From positions 88,756,440-88,820,439 of the forward strand of contig OZ018335.1 of NCBI GenBank assembly GCA_963969495.1: a stretch of DNA of 64,000 nucleotides. Direction: 5' to 3'. The stretch comes from Ceratothoa steindachneri. Its lineage: Eukaryota; Arthropoda; Malacostraca; Isopoda; Cymothoidae. Of this stretch, positions 22,740 to 35,900 are shown one piece after another. How positions within the stretch are numbered: position 1 is the first letter of the stretch; each line of letters starts with the position of its first letter. The notes under the pieces were generated by a model. The model did not search any database and was not told the DNA's origin. It saw only the letters and a list, made by a program, of their open reading frames with translations. The translations under genes and the position numbers were made by a program.

Positions 22740-24580
22740 GTAAGTCATTATTGATAACTTACCGTTTAAAGATTTTTTGAGAGTGTGATTAATGTAAAAA
22801 AAAGTAGACGTCGCACCTTTGAAGCTGCGTAACTGCGTGATTTCTGTCTCGGTTTTGTATCTTGAAAATGAAACCTCTTTAAGAGACTTCAAATCTGTAT
22901 TTTTTAGGGATTTTACTTCAACCGGGAGCTTTTGAATATCTATTCTCATCCCAACCTTTTAAGTTGCTGAGTCGTTTTTTACTGCAGTATTTTTCATTGA
23001 TAATCCTTTTTTTAATGTTTTTTCTATTATTCTGTCCCCTGTTTTTTAATTCTCTTTTTCTTTCTTTCCCTGCTACTTTGCCATCTTGAATTACACAAAT
23101 GTCGTAATTTATTTTCAATAGTTATCATCATAGTTCGAATCCAATGATTGAAGAGTTGTTTACATATTAGGCCGAGCCTTCCGAAACATCGATCGGAACT
23201 GCCATAAGTGTCCTTACTAAGTATTAGCTTTAATATTAATATGATGAACTCTTACTTTTGTATCATGTCTATCTGAAGATGGCTGATGTTTTGTTATAGC
23301 GGGGAAATATTTCGTTCAAATTTTAAGATGTTAAAAATCTGTTATATTAAGGACCAATTTTGCTGCTCTTTGCATCTCTTAACCGTTGCACTAACTTGTT
23401 TGTCGTGGATGTAGACCGTTTTAAAAACCTGGCCGAAAATTCTTTTATTGTTAGGTAGTCAAAAATTAATATAGTTTTTTGAAATGGAACACAAAAATAG
23501 TTTAGTATAAAAATACATAAAAAGAGTAAAATAATTTCTAACATTATTCACGATGCTCTTCCATCATTTAACTAAGGATTGGATACCTTTCTTGAAGGAT
23601 TTCATAGCATAGGTTTTGATGAAATAAATGATATTATTTTCCACTTCCCCCAAATCAAAGTAAGCTTTGCTACTTTGGCGATGTTGCAGTGGTTAAACAA
23701 ATGGTAATCACATAGTTTAAAGTCCGGTAAATTAAGCAGGATGAGGACGTATTTCCTAACCTAACGCATGAAACTTTTCATGGGTCAAATGTGTCACGCG
23801 TGGAAGTGCATATTGTTATGAAGGAGTAGGAGAAGAACAACAGTTGTTCGAGTTTAATATAAAACTTGAAATTTTTGAACCTTAGTAGTTCTGCAATAAC
23901 ATTTTGCTCGTTATTGAATAGCTCAAATGAATAACTACTTTTACATCCAAACAAATGGAAAGCAAATCCTTCCGCTGATGGAGACCACATCTTCGAGTAG
24001 AAATGTTGTGGTTTAGGATCAAGCATTGACAAAGTGCTTAATATTGCAACACCGAACCCACTTTCCACCCCCCTTAACAATAACACAAGGTAGCTTAAAA
24101 ATGCTTAGACATTAGTACAGTTATCCTTTAACTGCTCACATAATTTTGCAACAATTTAAAAAACTCTAAAACCTTTTAATTTCTCGACACCTTTATAGAC
24201 TATAGACAACTCCAGGAGGCCACAAACATTCTTGTGGATCCTTCCTTCTGGAGCGTTCTCACTTTTCCTATAGAATAAGTGCCATGGGTTATTGTATTTT
24301 CGTGTATTCCTGGGAGAGTTTCTCGGGTATTTATTGAAAAAAACAGCGATACCAACGAGGAGCATTGGCGATGGGGTTTTGAAAATAGCTTCGTAAGGAA
24401 ACTGGGGAAGTGAATGGAAGTGAAAATATAAGAAGGTACAAACCAAATTAAACACCTTGGGGGAGCTCTCAACTCTTCTGAAGCTGTCTATATTTCGAAA
24501 CGTAGGTAGGCTTTCGTCCTGTAGTCCTTGGAGTAGAAAACTAAATTAAATATTCTACAATGCAAACCGTCTCTGAAGCA
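22740..24580. other. Intron 3 segment without recognisable features
   Basis: AT-rich. Several short minus-strand frames (22918-23118, 23347-23544, 23778-24086, 24156-24472) have no recognised motif. Confidence 0.4.
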
Positions 24581-24582
24581 GG

Positions 24583-26410
24583 GTGTCTTTCAGCGGCGCG
24601 CAGGATTTTTACTCATCAATATGTTTTGAAGTTAAATCGGGAGTAATTCAGAGTAGAATTCTTTCTCCATTCTTGCTTATTTTGATCAATTACTTTGTAA
24701 TGAAGAAGCTCATAAGAAAAGCTGATACTAGAATATTTTGGAAGAGAGAGATGAAGTTGACCGATTTGGATTACGCAGATGATATTGTTTTAATTGCACA
24801 AAGCTGTGAAGATATGCAAAAAGTAATAGATTGTTTAGATAGAGAAGGACAAATAAATTGTACGAATATGGAAAACTTGATAGTGTGCAAAATAAATGAT
24901 CAGGATGTTAATGAAGTAGAAAATTCTAAGTACTTGGGTATGATTGTATCAAGGGATGGTTCTTTAAAAAAATGAGTTTAAGGAAAGAATTAGGAAAGCT
25001 AACCAAGAAGTGGGCATGTTGAAATCTGTGTGTAATAATAATAGTTTTTTAATACACACTTGATAAAAATCTAGAAAAGTATGGTGAAACCAATTCTTAT
25101 ATATGGACATGAATCGTGGAATAAATAGTACATCAATCACAGATGCAAAGTTTTAAGCGTTTGAAAATAAAACGTTGAGAAGAATATGAGGTATACGATG
25201 GCAGGATAGAGTGGCAAATGAGAAAGTTAGAGAAATTACGAAAGTACAACCGGTAGAGATTGTCTCGATGGAAATGGATGGGGCATATTTACAGAGGAGA
25301 GGGACGATATGTGCAGTATAAACCAAAGTGGGAGGCAGCTGGAAGAAGGGGAAGAGGCAGACTGAAATGAGTAATGACGATGAAGAGAGAGGCATCAGAT
25401 AGGAGGGGCGGTCAATAAGTTTTGTGAATCGGTAGGGCAAAACAGAGGAAGGGGGATGGCTGTTTGTGGGGGTGTTAGGAAAAATTATGACAAGTCAGGA
25501 CCTGCAGCCGCACGCTCCTTCCTCGTCTATTTAAGAAGCAGTAGCTGATCGCAGGTCGTCAGTCACAAACTTTTCAACAATGGAAAAGGTTGAGCACCGC
25601 GCAGTGATCAAATTTTTGACCAAGGAAAGCAAGAATGCAAAAGAGATCCATGAACGCATGGTTGCAGTGTACAGTGAAACCGCCCCTTCCTATGCAACCA
25701 TTGCTTGCTGGAATAGGGGGTTCTGCCATGGTCGTGAGTCCCTTAAGAAGATGTCCCCCGTCCAGGACGTCCGTCAGACGTGACCAACGAGGACAATGTG
25801 GACCATGTGGAGAGGATGATCCTCGAAACCGACGGGTGAAGGTCGAAGAAATCGAGTGAGAACTTGGAATATTACATGGAAGTGATATCAACATCATCCA
25901 CGACAATTTAGCCATGACCAAGGTTTCTGTCCATTGGGTTCCTAGAAACCTCACGCCCCATGCTCGATGAAAGTTGGGAGGAGCTGCTGCTCCTGTAAAA
26001 CCAAGACCAGGCGTGATTCGAGTCACGCATCGTGACAGGGATCCTTAGGGACTACTTTTTATTTCGCCAGCTCAAGGCTGCACTGCGTGGACGCCGGTTT
26101 GGGGACGATGGAGATGTCCAGTTCGCCGTCCAGGAGTGGATTGAACAGCATTCGGGAGATTTTTAGTTGTGGGCAATTCAAGGCCTCAGGGACAAGTGGC
26201 GCAAGTCCATTGAAGTCGAGGGTAGTTATATTGAAAAATAATAAAACACTTTTCCTCATATCTCGTTTCCTTATATCCGAATTACAAAACTTATTGACCG
26301 CCCCTCGTAGTTGGGATGGTGAATTGGAGAAGATCGCTCAGGATAAGTACTGGTGGAGAAAGTATATTACGGCCGTTTGCTTCCCGTGGGTGCTACAGGA
26401 GATTGATTGA
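24583..26410 (+). pseudogene. LINE reverse transcriptase fragment, split by a mariner
   Basis: The open part (24583-24975) reads VKSGVIQSRILSPFLLILIN (the G-V-x-Q-G-x-x-L-S-P palm motif with Gln-Ser for Gln-Gly) and LTDLDYADDIVLIAQS with the Y-A-D-D catalytic box, then NSKYLGMIVSRDGS. Beyond a frameshift at about 24972 it continues to the C-terminal region typical of LINEs (MVKPILIYGHESW; ...RWQDRVANEKVREI in broken frames; WKWMGHIYRGEG). The mariner at 25402-26307 interrupts it; the remainder resumes at 26310 with SWDGELEKIAQDKYWWR. It is 5'-truncated and inactive. Confidence 0.85.
25402..26307 (+). mobile_element. mariner-like element, copy 2, inserted in the LINE
   Basis: TA at 25400-25401 and 26308-26309 flank inverted ends GGAGGGGCGGTCAATAAG and TTATTGACCGCCCCTCG. 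The transposase start matches copy 1 (MEKVEHRAVIKFLTKES), but frameshifts appear by codon 57. The interior after LTPHA differs from copies 1 and 3: it has a GATGAAAGTTGGGAGGAGCT segment absent from them and rejoins at DYFLFRQLKAALRGR. It is thus a different deletion derivative (906 bp). Removing the element and one TA restores the LINE frame. Confidence 0.9.
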
Positions 26411-26739
26411 TTTGATATGTATGTAGACATTTGCTTGTAAGGATCTGGGGGAAAGTCCCGAAAGTTATAATCTAGAAAGCCAAAATAACGATAAATCAAG
26501 GTCCCGAAAAGTGCCAAATTCCTAAAAGCCCAAATCTCCAAACACCTACAAAAATATCAGAAACCCTGTGTTTCTATTACAACATCCTCAAGAACCTTTG
26601 CAAGAGAAAGCTAAACTAAGGTTTTCCAAATTGGTTTACGATAACCTACACGTATACGCTACGTATGGGTAAGAGTTATGAAAATTTGGATGAATAAAAA
26701 GGAAGGACCGAGCCATTATCCAAGTTTGAAGAAGACCTT

Positions 26740-27420
26740 TTCAAGATGGCTGCCGCAGTTTCTCGAGCGATTAGTGCGATTTTGAATATAAAATTCTTCA
26801 GGAAGACTGTGTTACATCGGCTGTAGGAATATAATCTTCGCGCTCACAGCCGCAGTAATGTCATTGAACTGCATGAAAAAGAAGGAGACCCGTCTTCCAT
26901 TCATCACTGAGCATGTTACAATGACGGATGTCTAACGGAGCCAAACTTATCTTAGTGGAACCAATAGCATGAAGTTCGTTCTCTCAGAGCAGGTGAAAGA
27001 CTGTCTGTAAATTGCGCCAAGAAGGGTGAAGTTTGGTGCACTAGGCCAATTGTATACTTACTGGACACAGTGAATGCAAAAGTGTACAAGGAATTGCTGT
27101 GAGAGCAAGCTTTGCCCTATCAGCGAGCTTCCGAAGCCCAAACTGCAATTTTCATCCAGGATAACGTCCCTTTCATACGATAAAATCGTTGATGACCTTC
27201 TTGGACGACAAACATATCATTGTTATGAACTAGCCTGCAAGGAGTCCCCGCCTGAATCCTATTGAAAATGTTTGGAAGACATTCGGAGTGACGTCTAATG
27301 CGAGGATCCGAAAACAGTTCAGGAACTCTATAGAATTCTTGAAGATTAATGAAGCAAAATTACTGCGCAAGTGTGTCAACAGTTGGTTCGTTCCTCTGGC
27401 AGGAGATGTCAAAAAAATTG
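26740..27420 (+). pseudogene. Tc1-like transposase relic
   Basis: Blocks in order: KMAAAVSRAISAIL at the start; VYLLDTVNAKVYKELL at about 27050; AIFIQDNVPF with the second catalytic Asp at about 27143; SPRLNPIENVWKTF at about 27244, equivalent to the family's S-P-D-L-N-P-I-E-N-x-W (Asp replaced by Arg, Glu retained). Several frameshifts and stops. Tc1-type enzymes are DDE/DDD transposases of about 340 residues. Confidence 0.7.
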
Positions 27421-27599
27421 TTTATCTGCTCATAACTTTCGTTTAATTCATCCAAATTTTCGTAACCTTTATCATACAAAAACTATGGAAACCTTGAATT
27501 TTTATGGCAAAATTTACGGAAAATGTTGTGTTAGATAGAAAGGCTTTCTGATCTTTGGGAAATTACCGAATCACCAAAGTTCGGAAACGCCAAAGTTTT

Positions 27600-28425
27600 C
27601 CGGCTAATCTGACATGATTCGGGATTTTGGCTTTTCGGTATTTAAGAGATTTGAGCTTTGTAGTATTTAGCTGCTTAGGGATTTTGACATTTCAGGGTTT
27701 CGCTGTCTAAGGCGTTTCTATATTTAGCTGTTTAGGGATTTTGGCTTTTCGGTATTTAGGTGATAGGTATTTTGGATTTGGATTAACTAAGTGTTTATGG
27801 GTTTTGGGCGTTTGCGAATTTAGATGCTTAGCGATTTTGGCATATCAGGATTTATGTATTAGGGATTTTAGCTTTTTGGTATACAGAAGTTTAGGGATTT
27901 TGGCGTCTCAATATTTAGGTTTTTAGGGAATTGAGATTTTTAGTATTTAAGGATTTTATCTTTTTGGTATTTAAGTGTTTATGGATTTGAGCTTGTCGCT
28001 ATTTGGGCTTTTCGGTTTTTAAGTGTTAAAGATCTTGGCTCTAGAGTTTGTAGGATTTTGCCTTTTCATATTCAGGTGTTTAGGGTACTTAGAGTATTCA
28101 GGTCTTTGGTACTTAGCTGTTTATTGATTTTCCTTTTCTATATTTAGGTATTTACCTTTTTTTGTAGTTTGGTATTAAGGTGTTTTCGGATTTTGACTTT
28201 TAAAGATTTGGGTCTTTTAGGTACTTAGGCGTTTAGAGATTTGAGCCTTTTGGTATTTTGGTGTTTATTGATGTGGGCTTTTGGGGTATTTTTGTGTATT
28301 AGGGATTTGGGCTTTTGGGTATGTGGATATTTAGGGATTTGTGCTTTTCTGTATTTAGGTGTTTAAAGATTTGGGCTTATTTACATTTAGTTGTTTAGGG
28401 ATTTGGGCATTTCGAGTTTTTTTTC
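27600..28425. repeat. Degenerate 30-40-bp minisatellite
   Basis: Roughly 22 units built from GGGATTT-(T/G)GG-CTTTT-GGTATTTAGGTGTTTA with many changes; the right flank of the Tc1-like relic. Confidence 0.8.
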
Positions 28426-29059
28426 TAGCAGAGAGTTTGTAAATACAGGAAACTAGATACCAAACATATTTTTCCTTTTAAAATAAGATCTGTAATCCAG
28501 AAAGAGCTTTATACCTAGTAGCAGATAAATTCAAAAGGTGGATTAATAAAGCGTGAAAAGTAGCAAAAATATAGTGGAGCATGAAAAAAATTACTACCAT
28601 CTTTGGTGGTTATGTGGTTTAAATCGAGAATCTCAATTAACATACATTTTTTTTACATAATAAGCGATGTTTAAAAAGTGTTGAATGAAACTTGCTTTTC
28701 AATTTTGGAAATATTATTTAATTTATTCGTACACCTTGAAACATTGGCTATTATTGGATTCTTTCACAGTTATTTTATAAAACTCATGTTTCATTTACAT
28801 TTTGTATTCTTCTATAATGCTAAACACTATAAAATAGAAAAAAAACTATAAAATACAAATCGATATTTATTCTAAGAACTTAAACTTAATGCTGGATTTT
28901 TTTCAAACCTCGGTCAATAGGAGTATCATTTTGGGTTTCAAAGGATTCATTTCTCTAATATTTCTTGTTGTGTATTTCACTTAGAATACACAACATAGTC
29001 TCAGTTCAGTTAACCCAATTTACATTATGTATATAAAGTATCGTTCATATTTATTCCAG
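28426..29059. other. End of intron 3, nothing recognised
   Basis: AT-rich sequence without repeat or coding features up to the exon 4 acceptor. Confidence 0.4.
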
Positions 29060-29129
29060 TGTTTTGATTGAGGGCGTCAAATACCACGCTAATGTTCCGA
29101 ACCTGATTGGGAAAACCTTTCTTCGTCTT
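29060..29129 (+). CDS. Unc-89: Unc-89/obscurin exon 4: DH domain, 23 codons
   Basis: This exon is too short for an ordinary open-frame scan. The acceptor is CATATTTATTCCAG and the donor CGTCTT|GTGAGT. Its first T completes AA+T (Asn) from exon 3, and translation gives NVLIEGVKYHANVP followed by NLIGKTFLRL, ending in phase 0. The I-G-x-x-F-L motif is the standard DH element after the helix ending in F-H; nematode UNC-89 has a closely similar order at this point. The joined protein reads smoothly across both junctions. The following 13.1-kb intron is mostly satellite DNA, so the splice from here must cross about 400 tandem acceptor-like units. Confidence 0.85.
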
Positions 29130-29654
29130 GTGAGTATTGACTAAAAACTAGGTATTTAATTAAGAACTGTTCTTCTGAATCCATAAAAAACACTCGTAAG
29201 ATTTTGTCATTCTCTAGTTAGCAAGTTTAGTAGTTTGTGATTTGTTTGATATAAGCGTTTATTAGTGGACTGGGGGAATTTCTTATGCTTGCTTCCTGTG
29301 GCATGTTTCTTTCCATTGCCATTTCAGACACTAAAATATTTACATTTCATGTTGTTTAGTGTCCATTAATTTCTTTTTAATGTCAACTAACTCATTTCTT
29401 TACTTCAGCTCTAATTCCTTAATTTCTGACACTTTTATTCCTTTTCTTCGCAATACACCATTCTAAACCAGAGTTAGGTGCTTCCACTTCCATTTGACAT
29501 AGGTTCGTAATTTACAGCATATTAGACCCACATATGTGTATGTGGACATGGGAATATACTACACGGCCAAATATACGTCATAGTGTAGTAACCATATTAA
29601 CAATATCTCTAGTACACATCTTTGAATCAGAGAACTTGCTCTAGCGTACATTTT

Positions 29655-29960
29655 CTTTCTCTTTTTAGTCTATGTAAGCGACTTTATAAGTTACCCTGTC
29701 GGTTCATAGGTCGTTGGAGGGATGGTCACCAGTTTAATTTTTAATGAGTTTTTTTAGCAATTACATCGTAATTATTCGACCGATTCTAACGGAATGTTGA
29801 AGTCTTAAGTTGTTTTACATTTTCTTTCGGATGATATAATTGTCAAAGTCCTCCCAAGGTTATTCCGGAAATTATTATAAGAAAACTAACTATAGGTCAG
29901 ATTGCCCTACTTGTGGGAGGTTTTGAAGGTCGTAAGTCAGAATAATCGATAGCACGCGAC
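29655..29960 (-). repeat. Dispersed ~390-bp element, copy in intron 4
   Basis: The minus strand reads CCTTGGGAGGACTTTGACAA and TTATATCATCCGAAAGAAAA, closely matching 50413-50465 (CCTTGGGAGGACTTTGGCAA, TTATATCATTCGAAAGAGAA). Both copies also share the outer part (GGTC...TTATGACCTT-like) and a GACTCGCAAGCGACTC/AAAGTCGCTTACATAGACT-like end. It lies just left of the satellite array. Confidence 0.7.
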
Positions 29961-29999
29961 TTAGCTCTGTTGACCTTGTTTATCCCTTATAAACTATTT

Positions 30000-32900
30000 T
30001 TCTCAGTCAATTTTCTGTCAGTTTTATTCCGCTCCTTCAATCACATCATATTTATTCCACTCCTTCACTCACATCAGATTTATTCCACTCCTTCACTCAT
30101 ATCAGTTCTATTCTACTCTTTCACTCGTATCGGTTTTATTCCACTTTTTCACTTATATCAGTTTTATTTTACTCCTTTACTTATATCAGTTTTATTCCAC
30201 TCCTTCACACGTATCAGTTTTATACCACTACTTCATTCATATCAGATTTATTCCCCTCCTTCACTCACATCAAATTTATTCTACTCCTTCACTCACATCA
30301 GATTTATTTCACTCATATCAGATTTATTCCACTCCTTCATTCAGATCAGATTTATTCCACTCCTTCACTCATATAATTTTTATTACACTCCTTCACTCAT
30401 ATCAGTTTTATTCGACTCCTTAAAATGACATCACATTTATTCCACTGCTTTACTCATATCAGTTTTATTACAGTCCTTCACTCATATCAGATTTATTGCA
30501 CTCCTTCACTCGTATCAGTTTTATTGCACTCCTTCACTCATATCAGTTTTATTCCACTCTTTCACTTATATCAGATTTATTCGACTACTTCACTCACATC
30601 ACATTTATTCCACTACTTCACTCATATCAGTTTTATTCCACTCCTTCACTCATATCAGTTTTATTCAACTCTTTCACTCGTATCAGTTTTATCACACTCC
30701 TTTACTCATATCAGTTTTATTCAACTCCTTCACTCATATCAGATTTATTCCACTCCTTCACTCATGTCAGTTTATGACACTCCTTCACTCATATCAGTTT
30801 CATTCCACTCCTTCACTCATATGAATATTATTGAACTCTTTTACTTGTATCAGTTATATCTCACTCCTTCATTCATATCAGTTTTATTCCACTCATATCA
30901 GATTTATTCCACTCCTTCACTTATGTCAGTTTATTACACTCCTTCACTCATATCAGTTTAATTGAACTCTTTCACTCGTATCAGTTTTATTCCACTATTT
31001 CACTCATATCAGATTTATTCAACTCCTTACTTACATCAGGTTTATTCCACTCCTTAAGTCATATCAATTTTATTCTACTCTTTCAATGATATCAGTTTTA
31101 TTCCCCTTTTAGCTTGTATCAGTTTTATTTTACCAGTTCACTTATATCAGTTTTATTCCACTCCTTCTCACGTATCAGGTTTATTCCACTCATTCATTCA
31201 TATCAGATTCATTCCCCTCCTTCACTCACATCAGATTTATTCTACTCCTTAACTAATATCAGTTTTATTCCACTTCTTCAATGACATCAAATTTATTCCA
31301 CTCCTTCACTGACATCAGATAAATTCCACTCCTTCACTCATATCAGTTTTATTCCACTATTTCACCAGTATCAATTTTATTCGACTCCTTCACTCATATC
31401 AGTTTTATTCCACCTTTTCACTCAGATAAGATTTATTCCACTCCTTCACACACATCAGATTTATTCCACTCTTTCAGTCATATTAGTTTTATTCCACTCT
31501 TTCACTCGTATCAGTTTTTTTAAAACTCTTTCACTCGTATCAGTTTTATCTCACTCCTACACTCATACCAGTTTTATTCCACTCCTTCAATCATATCAGA
31601 TTTATTCCACTCCTTCACTCATTTCAGTTTATTACACTCCTCACTCATATCAGTTTTATTCCCCTCCTTCACTCTAATCAGTTTTATTCTACTCTTTCAC
31701 TTGTATCAGTTTTATTTCACTCTTTCACTTATATCAGTTTTATTCCACTCCTTACTCATATTAGTTTTTTCACCACTCCTTCACTCATCTCAGTTTTATT
31801 CCACTATTTCACTCTTATCAATTTTATTCGACTCTTTCACTTGTATCAGATATACTTCATTTCTTCACTCATATCAGTTTTATTCCACTCATTCACTCAG
31901 ATCAGATTTATTCCACTCCTTTATTGCCATCAGATTTATTCTACTCCTTCAGTCATATTAGTTTTATTTCACTCTTTCACTCGTATCAGTTTTTTTAACT
32001 CTTTCAGTTGTATCAGTTTTATTTCACTCCTTCACTCATATCAGTTTTATTCCACTCCTTCAATCGTATCAGTTTTATTCTATTCCTTCACTCATAGCAG
32101 TTTTATTTCTCTCCTTTACTCATATCAGATTTATTCCACCCCTACACACACATCAGATATATACCACTCCTTCACTCATGTTAGTTTATTACACTCCTTC
32201 ACTAATATCAGTTTTTTCCACTCTTTCACTTGTATCAGTTTTATTCCACTCTTTCACTTGTATTAGTTTTATTTCATTTCTTCACTCATATCAGTTTATT
32301 CCACTCTTTCATTCGTATCAGTTTTATTCCACTCTTTCACATGTATCAGATTTATTCCACTCCTTCACTTGAATCAGATTTATTCTGCTCCTTTTCCCAC
32401 ATCAGATTTATTTCAATCTTTCACTCAGATCAGTTTTATTTAACTCTTTCACTCATATCAGTTTTATTCCGCTCTTTCACTTATATCAGTTATATTCCAC
32501 TCCTTCATTCGGATCAGTTTTATTCCACTCCTTCACTCATATAAGATTTATCCCACTCCTTCACTCACATCAGATTTATTCCACTCTGTCACTCACATCA
32601 GATTTATTCCACTCCTCCACTCATATCAGTTTTATTCTACTCTTTCACTCGTATCAGTTTTATTCTACCCTTTCACTTGTATCAGTTTTATTTTACTCCT
32701 TAACTCATATCAGTTTTATTCCACTCCTTCACTCGTATCAGTTTTATTCCAGTCCTCACTCATATCAGATTTATTCCACTCCTTCACTTACATCAGATCT
32801 ATTCCACTCTTTCATTCATGTCATTTTATTTCACTGCTCAACTCATATTAGTTTTATTCCACTCTTTCCCTCGTGTCAGTTTTATTCCATTCTTTCACTT

Positions 32901-35900
32901 GTATCAGTTTTATTTCACTCTTTAACTCATATCATTTTTATTCCACTCCTTCACTCGTATTAGTTTTATTCCATTCTTTCACTTGTATCAGTTTTATTTC
33001 ACTCTTTAACTCATATCATTTTTATTCCACTCCTTCACTCGTATTAGTTTTATTCCAGTCCTCACTCATATTAGATTTATTCCAATCCTTCACTCACATC
33101 AGATTTATTCCACTCTTTCATTCATGTCAGTTTATTACACTTTCACTAATATTAGTTTTATTCCACTCTTTCACTCGTATCAGTTTTATTTCATTCTTTC
33201 ACTTGTATCAGTTTTATTTCACTCCTTCACTCAAATTAGTTTTATTCCACTCTTTTACTCGTATCAGTTTTTATTCCACTCTTTCTCTTGTATCAGTTTT
33301 ATTTTACTCCTCCACTCATATTAGTTTTATTCCACTCTTTCACTCGTATCAGTTTTATTCTACCCTTTCACTGGTATCAGCTTTATTCCACTGCTTCACT
33401 TACATCAGGTTTATTCCACTCATTCACTCATGTCAGTTTATTACACTCCTTCACTCATATCAGTTTTATTCTACTCCTTCACTCGTATCAGTTTTATTCC
33501 ACTCTTTGACTTGTTTTAGTTTTATTTCACTCTTTCACACATATCAGATTGATTTCACTCCTTCACTGACATCAGATTTATTCCACTCCTTGTACTCATA
33601 TCAGTTTTATTACACTCCTTCACTTATACCAGTTTTATTCCCCTCCTTCACTTATATCAGTTTTATTCCACTCCTTCACTCGTATCAGTTTTATTCCACT
33701 CATATAAGTTTTATTCTACTATTTCACTCATTTCAATTTTATTCCACTCTTTTACTCGTATACGTTTGTTTCACTTCTACACTTATATCAGTTTTATTCC
33801 ACTCTTTCACTCATATCAGTCTTATTACACTCTATTACTCGTATCAGTTTTATTTCACTCTTTCACTCCTATCAGTTTTATTCCACTTCTTCACTCATAT
33901 TTGTTTTATTCCACTCCTTCACTTATATCAGTTTTATTCCACTTCTTCACTCATTTCAGTTTATTACACTTCTTCACTCATATCAGTTTTATTCCACTAT
34001 GTCACTCGTATCAATTTTATTCGACTCTTTCACTTGTATCAGATATACTTCACTCCTTCACTCATATCAGTTTTCTCCCACTCATTCACTCAGATAAGAT
34101 TTATTACACTCCTTCACTCACATCAGATTTATTCCATCCCTTAAGTAATATTAGTTTAATTCCACTCTTTCACTCGTATCGGTTTTTTTCAACTCTTTCA
34201 CTTGTATCAGTTTTATTTCACTCCTTCACTCATATCTGTTTATTCCACTCCTTCACTCGTATTAGTTTTATTCCACTCCTTCACACACATTAGATTTATT
34301 CCTTCACTCATGTTAGTTTAGGACACTCCTTCATTAATATCAGTTTTTTCCACTCTTTTACTTGTATCAGTTTTATTCCACTCTTTCACTTGTATCAGTT
34401 TTATTTTATTCATTCACTCATATCAACTTTATTCCACTCTTTCATTTGTATTAGTTATATTCCACTCTTCTACTTGTATCAGATTTATTCCACTCCCTCA
34501 CTGCAATCAGATTTATTCTACTGCTTTCCTCACATAAGATTTATTCCAATCTTTCACTCAGATAGTTTTATTCTACTCTTTCACTCATATACTCATATCA
34601 GTTTTATTCCGCTCTTTCACTTGTATCAGTTTTATTCCACTCCTTCACTCGGATCTGATTTTATTCCACTCCTTCAATCATATCAGATTTATCCCACTCC
34701 TTCACTCACATCAGATTTATTCCACTCTTTCACTCACATCAGCTTTATTCCACTCCTTCATTCATATCAGTTTTCTTCAACTCTTTCACTTGTATCAGTT
34801 TTATTCTACCCTTTCACTTGTATCAGTTTTATTTCACTCCTCTACTCATATTAGTTTTATTCCACTCTTTCATTCGTATCAGTTTTATTCCACTCTTTCA
34901 CTTACATCAGATTTATTCTACTCCTTCACTCATGTCAGTTTATTACACTCCTTCACTCATATCAGTTTTATTCCACTCTTTCATTCGTATCAGTTTTATT
35001 CCACTCTTTGACTTGTATTCGTTTATTTCTACTCCTTCACACATATTAGATTGATTCCAATTCTTCACTGACATCAGATTTATTCTACATCTACACTCAT
35101 ATCAGTTTTATAACACTCGTTCAGTCATATCACTTTTATTACCCTCCTTCACTCATATCAGTTTTATTCCACTCCTTCACTCGTATCAGTTTTATTTCAC
35201 TCATATTAGTTTTATTTCACTCTTCCACTCATATCAGTTTTATTCCACTCCTTTACTCATATTATTTTTATTCCACTCCTTCACTCATATCAGTTTTATT
35301 CCACAACTTCACTCATTTCAGTTTATTACACTTCTTCACTCATATCAGCTTTATTCCACTATGTCACTCGTATCAATTTTATTCGACTCTTTCACTTGTA
35401 TCAGATATACTTCACTCCTTCACTCATATCAGTTTTCTTCCACTCATTCACTCAGATCAGATCTATTACACTCCTTCACTCACATTAGATATATTCCACC
35501 CCTTGAGTCATATTAGTTTAATTCCACTTTTTTACTCGTATCAGTTTTTTCAACTCTTTCACTTGTATCAGTTTTATTTCACTCCTTCACTCATATCAGT
35601 TTTATTCAACTCCTTCACTCGCATCAGTTTTATTGTATTCCTTTACTCATAGCAGTTTTATTTAACTCCTTCACTCACATCAGATCTATTCCACTCTTTC
35701 ATTCATGTCAGTTTATTTCACTGCTCAACTCATATTAGTTTTATTCCACTCTTTCCCTCGTATGTTTTATTCCATTCTTTCACTTGTATCAGTTTTATTC
35801 TACCCTTTCACTTGTTTTAGTTTTATTTCACTCCTTAACTCATATCAGTTTTATTCCACTCTTTCACTCGTATCAGTTTTATTCTAGTCCTTACTCATAT

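Larger units (their letters stand above)
26440..28425 (+). mobile_element. Tc1-like element flanked by inverted minisatellites
   Basis: Left flank 26440-26560 has about three units that, read on the minus strand, resemble GGTGTTTGGAGATTTGGGCT. Right flank 27600-28425 has about 22 degenerate units of 30-40 bp such as GGGATTTTGGCTTTTCGGTA plus TTTAGGTGTTTA. Between them is a plus-strand Tc1-like transposase relic. Inverted placement of the same unit suggests the arrays are the element's expanded terminal inverted repeats. Confidence 0.6.
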
